Source: Orientallactaga sibirica (lineage: Eukaryota > Chordata > Mammalia > Rodentia > Dipodidae). Taken from it: a stretch of DNA of 64,000 nucleotides. The notes beneath the pieces were generated by a model, which saw nothing but the letters and a program-made list of their open reading frames with translations, was not told the DNA's origin and ran no database searches. Shown here one piece after another: positions 58,105 to 64,000 of the stretch. The translations under genes and the position numbers were made by a program. The stretch spans positions 11,655,501 through 11,719,500 of the forward strand of contig JAEOAD010000052.1 of NCBI GenBank assembly GCA_036365145.1, read 5' to 3'. Numbering within the stretch: position 1 is the stretch's first letter; the number at the start of each line of letters is the position of its first letter.

Positions 58105-58315
58105 AGAGATGGTGTCTTGAATCAGCAATACTAGAATTTAAGTCCAAGCTCTGCAACTTCTTAACTGTGTTTCTTGGTCAAGACACTTGTCTGTAAGGCG
58201 ATTTTCTCATTTGTCTGATGGGACTATGAGCAAGTCTATGAGAAGTACGTGAACTAGTGAAAGTCAAGGTCACGGAGCAATGTCTGGCATGGAGCACTTA
58301 GTAAAGGGTGGGGGC
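58105..58315 (+). mobile_element. MIR SINE, nearly full length
   Basis: CTAGAATTTAAGTCCAAGCT, CTGCAACTTCTTAACTGTG, TTTTCTCATTTGTCTGATGG and TGTCTGGCATGGAGCACTTA follow MIR in order. It ends about 175 bp before the GALNT14 exon. Confidence 0.75.
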
Positions 58316-58462
58316 CTTTATGGACACTGTTCTCTGTGTGAATGTTTTTGCCGATAGGTTTGTTGACATCCTGCCTCTGGTCTCACCTTTGAACGCAACA
58401 AGCCTAGTCTCTGGTTGAGTGCCGACAGACGGACCGAGGGCTAGCAGAGGGCAGGGGGCCTT

Positions 58463-58491
58463 CTCACAGACTGTCCATTCGTGTCACACAG
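58463..58491 (+). promoter_or_regulatory. GALNT14: 3' splice site of intron 1
   Basis: The acceptor ends in CACACAG just before the first codon CCT. A branch-point-like CTCAC sits at 58463-58467, its A 26 bases before the exon. The pyrimidine tract between them is short and broken by purines, so the acceptor looks weak by eye. Confidence 0.7.
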
Positions 58492-58661
58492 CCTTCCGAC
58501 GCTGACTGGGATGACCTGTGGGAGCAGTTTGATGAGCGGCGGTATCTGAACGCCAAAAAGTGGCGCGTTGGTGAAGATCCCTACAAGCTGTACGCTTTCA
58601 ACCAGAGAGAGAGCGAGCGGATCTCCAGCAACCGGGCAGTCCCCGACACACGTCACAAGAG
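58492..58661 (+). CDS. GALNT14: GALNT14 internal coding exon (exon 2), partial gene
   Basis: This 170-bp exon encodes 56 codons plus two bases and is open throughout in one frame. It starts [10 protein letters not shown], continues through [20 protein letters not shown] and [13 protein letters not shown], and ends PDTRHK with a split codon AG. As I recall it, human GALNT14 has the same stretch at about residues 44-99, with only a few differences (D to E twice, I to V, and L to K next to the donor). The close paralogues GALNT16 and GALNT2 share only the FNQ..SD and DTRH parts, so the SDADWDDLW stem is what assigns it to GALNT14. The enzyme is a Golgi type II membrane glycosyltransferase of family GT27. 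It transfers GalNAc from UDP-GalNAc to Ser/Thr and so starts mucin-type O-glycosylation; death receptors are reported targets. This exon covers the stem and the conserved N-terminal edge of the catalytic domain. The membrane anchor, the catalytic DXH motif and the lectin domain lie in exons outside the window. AG/GT splice signals flank it; entry is phase 0 and exit phase 2. Confidence 0.95.
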
Positions 58662-58667
58662 GTAACT
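58662..58667 (+). promoter_or_regulatory. GALNT14: 5' splice site of intron 2
   Basis: The exon ends AAGAG and is followed by GTAACT, a usable but not consensus donor (position +4 is A, +5 is C rather than G). It leaves a phase-2 split codon, as expected if the next exon supplies the last base of an Arg codon. Confidence 0.75.
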
Positions 58668-59676
58668 CCTCCCCTCCATGTGGGCAACCCCTCACCTCCA
58701 GTCAGCACAGATCCACTGTGTGCAGTGCCCAGTGCTAAGCACTGGAACAGGTAAACCATTTGCTACCATTGGGCACTAAAGGGGCAGTGATGGGGTAATA
58801 TGTCGGTGGGAGTCACCCCAAAGCCCCCACTTTCCAAAGGGAGATTGGAGAGGGTTGGGAGGCCCTGTAGAGAGGTTGCGCCTGCCGACCCCCCAGGTAA
58901 CTCCATGAGCTCACGGAGCATCAAAAGCACTTGGCTAAGTATGACTTTCCCTGGCCAAGTCCCACAGCCCAGCCTAGCTTTCTGAGCCGGGGAGGGAGGG
59001 TTGGGTGAGCACACCTCAGGAAAGTCAGCTTCCTGTTTTTACTGTCACCTTCCTGTGCCGGCTCTGAGAGAAGGAGAAAGTTCTTTTCACTTGCCATTGG
59101 TTCTCTGTCTTCCCAGAGGCCCATTTACATGGCCTCCTAGCTGCCATTCCCTTGGGTAGGCCTCATTTTCAGAGGGCAACAGGGATCAGAATTGCCACTA
59201 TGTAGAAAGCTTCGTCTCTCTGCACAAACAGGCTTTGTGAAAATACTGCGTTTTAGTTCTAACCTCCCAGAAGTCCTTAGGCTTCCTAGTGAGACCCTGG
59301 ACAAGCAAGTCGGTCTCAACCACGTTCTCCCTTCCTGGCCTCCTCCCCTCTAGAGGGGCCAGAGGTCCAGGCAGGTGTGACATCTGTTTGTGGCAGGACA
59401 TTGACTTTGCACTGCAGCCTGTCCACTGGGGTGAAGGGTCTTGAAGTCAGTTCAGCTTGGAGGCTGTAGTATTGGCCCTAGACTCTGAGCCTTCTCTCTG
59501 TGTTTGGGCCTGGGTGTATTCACGTTGTGGAGATGGGGATTGGTTATTCGGTACAGACACGTGAGAAGTTTCATGATTTATGAAGCTAATCACCCTGGTG
59601 CTTCTTAAGCTGGTGCTATGTGAAAACATTCAGACCCAGTGTCCCCTAACTAGGCTGCATGACTGGCAAACTTGTC
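58668..59676. other. Intron 2 stretch without recognised features
   Basis: Unique. Overlapping antisense frames are not conserved-looking. Confidence 0.5.
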
Positions 59677-59695
59677 TTATAAAACATGTATCCTG

Positions 59696-59927
59696 GAGCT
59701 GGAGAGATGGCTTAGTGGCTAAGGCACTTGTCTGCAAAGCCAAAGGACATCGGTTCAATTCCCCATTGCCCACGTAAGCCAGATCCACAAGGTGGCACAT
59801 GTGTCTGGAGTTCGTTTGCAGTGGCTGGAAGCCCTGGTGTGCCAATTCTCTCCCTCCCTCCCTCTCTCTCTCTTTCTCTGCCTCTTTCTCTCTCTCAGAT
59901 AAGTAAATAAAAATAAAAATAAGTTAT
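59696..59927 (+). mobile_element. DIP-like SINE, short subfamily
   Basis: AGCTGGAGAGATGGCTTAGT, AAGCCAGATCCACAAGGTGG, CTGGAGTTCGTTTGCAGTGG, pyrimidine stretch and AAATAAAAATAAAAAT tail. A perfect 17-bp duplication ATAAAACATGTATCCTG lies at 59679-59695 and 59928-59944. Confidence 0.96.
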
Positions 59928-59944
59928 ATAAAACATGTATCCTG

Positions 59945-61374
59945 TGAACACATTGCACTAGTGCTTGTTAGTCACCAGCATTACTACAAGGAACTGGGTG
60001 GAGTCTTGGTTTTCTGATGACCACAAGAAAGGAAAAGAACTGGACATTCTGGCTTCTTCTGACTCTTTCTGTGGATTGAACTCTACCTGGACATTACCAT
60101 GAAACTCTCCCTTAACAGCTATGCCTGGCGCCCTACCTCGACAGCCAGAAGCCCAGGGCATGGGCCATCTTGTCTCCTTCTGGCTGGCCTGAAAGCTTCT
60201 TAGAGTCCATTGAAATTCATATTATTGTTGCTATTTAAATTCCCCAGCCCGTAACCTAGTATCCTATTACTCGCTTTCTGAGGGAATTTTAAATATCAGG
60301 CTATTATATTTCCCTGGGTAGAAACCACAAGTAGGAGAGCAGGCAAGAGGGAAGACGGAAAAGGCTGAGAAGACCTGCTGGGTCTCGAGCAGGTCGTCCT
60401 AGGCCAGTTCCAGGTGCCAGGCCCTCAGGAAGAACAGAGGGCCATGTCCTAGCCGGAAAGCTGCTGGCGTGTCTAGTGAGAGCCCTCCAAGGGTCACCTG
60501 CAACTGTTTTCTCCGATAGGGATGAAACGCTGGGGCTAAGCGAGCAGAAAAGCACGTGGGGCTGATTTCCACACTGGCACTTTTCTCTGCTCTCCAGGGC
60601 AGATGTGAAGGTTTGACCAAGGCCAGGCTTTTGGTGGTTGGCAGTGAAGAGCTGAGCTCCTCGCCAAGGAGTCAAGCCCACCAGGCACCGTGGGCTTGCG
60701 TTCATCCAAGGCTCTCTGTGGTAAGAGAGATCCTGGGATGACAGGAAGGGCAGGGAGGACCGGCAAAGAACGCACACATTCTTCGGGGGGAGATGAATGG
60801 AAATCATATTAGCCATAGCTGATTATTAGCTGTCTCAGGGCAGCTACCTTGACCCCCCCTCCGCAGGACCTGGGGTGTGTCACTCAGAGAATTCCCAATC
60901 AGAGAACTTTCTCCAAATAAGCAGAGAGCACTCGGCAGGCATCAGGACAAGGGCTTGGGACCAGCGATCATCTTAGGGACCTTGAACACGGACTGAGTGC
61001 AAAGTTCCAGGCTGGCACCAGGAAAGGTGCCAGGTATCAGCCAACCCCAGGCTGAGTTTGGTGGGATGCTGCTGCCCCTGCTGTGTTAGCTTTGTGGTCA
61101 TAAGAATTCCAGAGTCTGCCAGCCTCAGGTGGGACCCTCAGGTGGTATCCTGAGAGGGTCTCCCTCTTACAGCCCTTGCCTCTCGGAAAAACCTTTGCTC
61201 TGAGGTAGGTGCACCAGCGAAATACTGAAGTGAAAAGTGCAGACTCGCTGCTGGCTCACCAAGTCAGTGTGACCCTACCCTTGAGATCTGCTCCCCGCGC
61301 CTTCAGAACCCAAGGTGGGGGGCTGCCTGCTTTCACTCGGACCACCTGTAGTCAGGGTGACTGACGCCCAGCCG
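59945..61374. other. Intron 2 stretch without recognised features
   Basis: It looks unique. The 170-codon antisense frame at 60304-60816 has no recognisable domain and no splice context. Confidence 0.5.
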
Positions 61375-61612
61375 AACAGGGATTCTCAACAGCGGGACTG
61401 CTGACATTTGGGCATTGGGGGGGCCGAGTGATACTTTGCTGTGGGGGCGTCCTGTGCATAGTAGGATTCCGGCAGCATCTCTGGCTGCTACATATGAGCT
61501 GCCAGTAGCACTCCCCCCTCCCTCACACATATATCAAGTTGTGACAACCCAAAATATCTTCAGACTTTGCCATATGTCCCCTGGAGGACAAATTTGCAAT
61601 GAGGACCACTGC
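61375..61612 (+). mobile_element. hAT-type (Charlie-like) DNA transposon remnant
   Basis: GGGATTCTCAACAGCGGGAC at the left and GAGGACCACTGCT at the right are inverted ends. The inside has CTTTGCTGTGGGGGCGTCCT, GCATAGTAGGATTCCGGCAG and CATATGTCCCCTGGAGGACA, a known non-autonomous mammalian MER element layout. Confidence 0.75.
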
Positions 61613-61744
61613 TATAAATCTGGCTTTTCTTTTTACCTAAAGTCTCAAAAATAAAATGAAAAGATGTGTCACCAGCCCCGTCACCAGCGATAGGTCAGGC
61701 CAAATCTTTCTGTAATGCCAAATTGAGCAGAAGGCAGAATAGCC

Positions 61745-61910
61745 CGGAGGGTTAGAAAGAAGGCTGTAAGACCTGACTGTGCGGCTGCTGGCAAGATGAA
61801 TATGCTTAGTAACTCTTCCCAAATCGTCTCCATACCTGTGTCTTCTTTTGGGGAAAAAAACAGAGATAAAAATAGTAAGGATCAAATAAAATATGTATAA
61901 AGTACTGGCC
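61745..61910 (+). mobile_element. MIR SINE remnant
   Basis: AGTAACTCTTCCCAAATCG, AGTAAGGATCAAATAAAATA and GTATAAAGTACTGGCC follow the MIR core and end. Confidence 0.5.
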
Positions 61911-62311
61911 GTCTGTGTTGCTGTGCTGACCAAGCATGTGGGCTGGCATGGAGGAGAGCACTCTGGTAGAAAACCGGAGACGCTGGGACATGAGGTGCAA
62001 CCGACCCCCAAACTGAGGAAACACCAGTGTCCCAGAACCAGAAGGAGCCATGAAGATGGCTAAGTTGTCAGGTGGGGCTAGAAAAGAACAGAGGTGGGTT
62101 TCGAGGTCAGGCTCAAGGCCAGAGAAATGCAAACAGAAACAAGCAGCCATGGCGGGGCTGGCGCATTGGTCCTTAGCGGGTCTCAGTCCGTGAGAGGCAC
62201 TTGGGGGCCCTTTTCAGAATGTTGATACTCGGTCTCCAGTCAGCTGAAGTGCGTCCTTTCCAAGATTCCCGAGTGCTCTAATGAGCGGCAAGGTGTAAGG
62301 ACTGCTGTTCT
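61911..62311. other. Intron 2 stretch without recognised features
   Basis: No gene. 62190-62290 may be a degraded DNA transposon piece. Confidence 0.35.
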
Positions 62312-62381
62312 AGGTAAGTGCTTCTCAGACTTGCACATGCAAGCCATCTGCTTCTGGGATGAGGCCTAAGAGTCTGCATCT

Positions 62382-62387
62382 GTTTTC

Positions 62388-62425
<38 letters not shown>

Positions 62426-62667
62426 CACATGCGTGTGCATGTACGTGGTGTGTGCACCTATGTGTGCACGTGTGCTCCTCACGTGCATGTGTGCACAGGA
62501 CATTCGGTGTTCTCCGTCACTCTTCTACCTTATTTCCCTGAGACAGTCTCTCCTTGAACCTGGAGCTGTGATGTTTTATCAAGACGGGCTGGCCAATGAG
62601 CTCCAGGGATCCCCCTGTCTCCACCTCCCTTAGCACTAGGCTTACAGACAACAAATTTTTTAAAAAT

Positions 62668-62715
<48 letters not shown>

Positions 62716-62973
62716 TGAGAGAAAGAAAGCAGGAGAGAGAATGAGTACCAGGTCCTCCAGTCACTGCAAGTGATTTTGAGATGCATGCACTGCTTTGTGT
62801 ATCTGGCTTTATGCAGGTCCTGGGGGATCGAACCTGGGTCCTTTGGTTTTGCAGGCAAATATCTTAAGTGCTAAGCCCTCCCTCCAGCCCCCATGCCTGG
62901 CTTTTTATGTTGGTGCTGGGTACTGACTTCTGGTCCTCATTTATTTTTGTGCCAAAAGTGCTCTTCCCCACCC
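62382..62973 (-). mobile_element. B4 SINE inside MER20-like element, itself split
   Basis: CCCTGAGACAGTCTCTCC, GCTGGCCAATGAGCTCCAGG and CTTAGCACTAGGCTTACAG (left) continue as CATGCCTGGCTTTTTATGTT and GGTACTGACTTCTGGTCC (right). AAGAGTCTGCATCT (62368-62381) and AAGAGTCTGCATTT (62974-62987) are its target duplication. It includes a (TG)n at 62389-62422 in its tail. Confidence 0.8.
62655..62890 (-). mobile_element. DIP-like SINE inside the B4
   Basis: TTTA repeat (62666-62716), GAGAATGAGTACCAGGTCCT, GGGGATCGAACCTGGGTCCT and CCCTCCCTCCAGCC. It is the youngest layer of the three. Confidence 0.9.
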
Positions 62974-63065
62974 AAGAGTCTGCATTTCTAACGTGCTTCT
63001 TTCTTGGTAACAACAATGCCAGTGGCCCGCAGGTCACACGCTGAATAGCAAGGACTCAGAGAAAT

Positions 63066-63240
63066 GCCTTTCAAAGTCGGGTTCTCCAAACCCATAGGCC
63101 AGCAGCATGAGCATCACTTGGGAACTGGTTAGAACTGCACAATCTCGGATTTCATCCTAAGAGAAAACTCTGGAGGTAAAACCCAGCAGTCTGGCTTAGC
63201 GAGAGCCATAGGCGAGTCTGAAACCTGTTCTTTTAGAGCC
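63066..63240 (+). mobile_element. MER5A-like DNA transposon remnant
   Basis: CAGCAGCATGAGCATCACTT, GGGAACTGGTTAGAACTGCA, AAACTCTGGAGGTAAAACCC and AGCAGTCTGGCTTAGCGAG follow MER5A in order. Confidence 0.75.
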
Positions 63241-64000
63241 ACAGAACATGGGCTTCGCCCCTTGCAGCTTGCTTTTGTGGATCAATACATGCATGAGTCA
63301 CTCCCGCGGAAAGGTTAGGCTTTGAGTGGACTGTTTTGCCCCTGGGGCAGTCCTCATCCTGCATCCCTCTGTCCAGGTGTCACCACTTCTGTCTCTGGCC
63401 TTGTGGAGACTGGCCACACTCATGCCTTTGTCCACAAGGTCCACATCCTGCCACCACCATCCTGGCAACTGACAACCCTTCTACTAAGAAGCTCTCGTAG
63501 CAGAGCCACTCCTGACCCCGGGGCCTGGACCTCCAGTAGCTTCCTGGCTCATTCGCTGCATTCAACTCCATGGATAAAGGCTTTGCTCTCACTGAGCCCC
63601 TTTGAATTCCCATCCTTGCTTGCAGCAGGAGCTCCTGCCAGCTCCGGCATCAGTCGCTCTCTAGGGTGAGGAGCAGGTTGAGTATCTACTAGCGCACTTC
63701 TATGAGATGAGAATTCAATAACTGTGTGCTGAATAAATGAAAGTGAGAGACAGGTTGAAAAGTCCATTGACCACTCTCTTCCTCCTCCCTCCCATGCAGA
63801 GAGGAGAAGAGGAGCTTCAAGAAACCCCTTCTCATTATTCTTCGCCCCTCAGGGGCCTCATAGGAGGGATGGAGGGAGCAGACACAAAGTTAAAGGAAAA
63901 AGCCTTTTCCCCTTAAAGAGTCCTCATTACTGCTAAAGGAAGAGGGAAGAAATGGCATGTGGGAGGGGTCTGGGCTTATTAAATTTGCTTCCAATTTTCT
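63241..64000. other. Intron 2 stretch without recognised features
   Basis: It looks unique; the window ends here. Near 63690-63750 a MIR/L2-type end phrase (GTGCTGAATAAATGAAAG) is seen. Confidence 0.45.

Larger units (their letters stand above)
1..58491 (+). other. GALNT14: GALNT14 intron 1 (3' part)
   Basis: Everything left of the exon is assigned to intron 1, because the exon starts inside the reading frame with a phase-0 acceptor and no upstream exon is recognisable. I looked for the expected exon 1 product, a short basic N-terminus followed by a hydrophobic anchor, and did not find it. No CpG-island-like stretch is present either. A first intron of at least 58 kb suits the known large first intron of mammalian GALNT14. 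If exon 1 were in the window but missed, part of the left side would be 5' flanking DNA. Confidence 0.8.
62312..63056 (+). mobile_element. MER20-like DNA transposon split by SINEs
   Basis: The left part 62312-62381 reads GTGCTTCTCAGACTTGCACA and GGCCTAAGAGTCTGCATC. The right part 62974-63056 reads AAGAGTCTGCATTTCTAACG and GAATAGCAAGGACTC. They rejoin across 62382-62973 into the order of the hAT element MER20. Confidence 0.75.
58662..64000 (+). other. GALNT14: GALNT14 intron 2 (5' part)
   Basis: It starts with the donor GTAACT directly after the exon and runs to the window edge. The next GALNT14 exon should encode the CTLLVYC...ITFHNEA region of the catalytic domain; no frame here encodes that, so exon 3 lies beyond 64000. 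The stretch contains one dominant-family SINE, hAT-type DNA transposon remnants, a MIR remnant and a nested SINE pile-up. Confidence 0.85.

Noticed and set aside
1..58491. GALNT14 exon 1 or a neighbouring gene
   Set aside because: No frame encodes the expected membrane anchor, and no CpG-island-like promoter or second set of conserved exons was seen.
58441..58695. 84-codon antisense frame across the GALNT14 exon
   Set aside because: It is a shadow of the real exon on the other strand, with no splice logic of its own.
60304..60816. 170-codon antisense frame
   Set aside because: No recognisable domain, no splice context, and the composition fits GC-rich intron.
2404..62890. tRNA genes at the SINE heads
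   Set aside because: The heads are tRNA-like but lack a full cloverleaf and are fused to SINE bodies and tails; they are retroposons.
1..64000. CRISPR array, operon or other prokaryotic system
   Set aside because: The SINEs, LTRs, LINE-1 and spliced exon show mammalian nuclear DNA; there are no regularly spaced repeats with unique spacers.

Overview
The window is vertebrate nuclear DNA from a rodent, almost certainly intronic. It holds one coding exon, at 58492-58661 on the + strand. Its conceptual product matches the stem and the start of the catalytic domain of GALNT14 (polypeptide N-acetylgalactosaminyltransferase 14). The gene runs left to right. About 58.5 kb of intron 1 lies before the exon and about 5.3 kb of intron 2 after it. 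I found no exon 1, no exon 3, no CpG-island promoter and no second gene.

The organism is inferred from the repeats. B1 and B4 SINEs and ID-type heads indicate a rodent. The commonest repeat, about 25 copies, is a tRNA-headed SINE. It has a head like 'GGCTGGAGAGATGGCTTAG', a body with 'AAGCCAGATGCACAAGG', a pyrimidine-rich stretch and an AATAAA-rich tail. This fits the B2-superfamily SINE I know as DIP from jerboas and relatives, so a dipodoid rodent such as Jaculus is my best guess. The name DIP is from memory; the shared family structure is visible directly.

Layout: 1-6600 holds a TG-rich repeat, an LTR-type element, SINEs and long homopurine tracts. 7200-9200 holds SINEs and two LTR-type elements with 5-bp target duplications. 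9960-12870 is an old, broken LINE-1 carrying two later SINEs. 13000-22000 is mostly unique, with SINE clusters at 17.4-19.1 kb. 22000-53000 is mixed unique intron, SINEs and MIR remnants, with several AT-rich, repeat-free stretches that look like conserved non-coding candidates. 53000-58000 is dense in mobile elements: two 380-bp solo LTRs of one family, an ERVK-like LTR and a LINE-1 3' end. 58000-64000 holds a MIR, exon 2, a SINE, hAT-type DNA transposon remnants and a triple-nested insertion.

I see no undescribed multi-gene system. The points most worth a second look are the nested insertions dated by target-site duplications, the structural subfamilies of the dominant SINE, an ID/SINE chimera, the paired solo LTRs, and the unannotated candidate regulatory stretches in intron 1.
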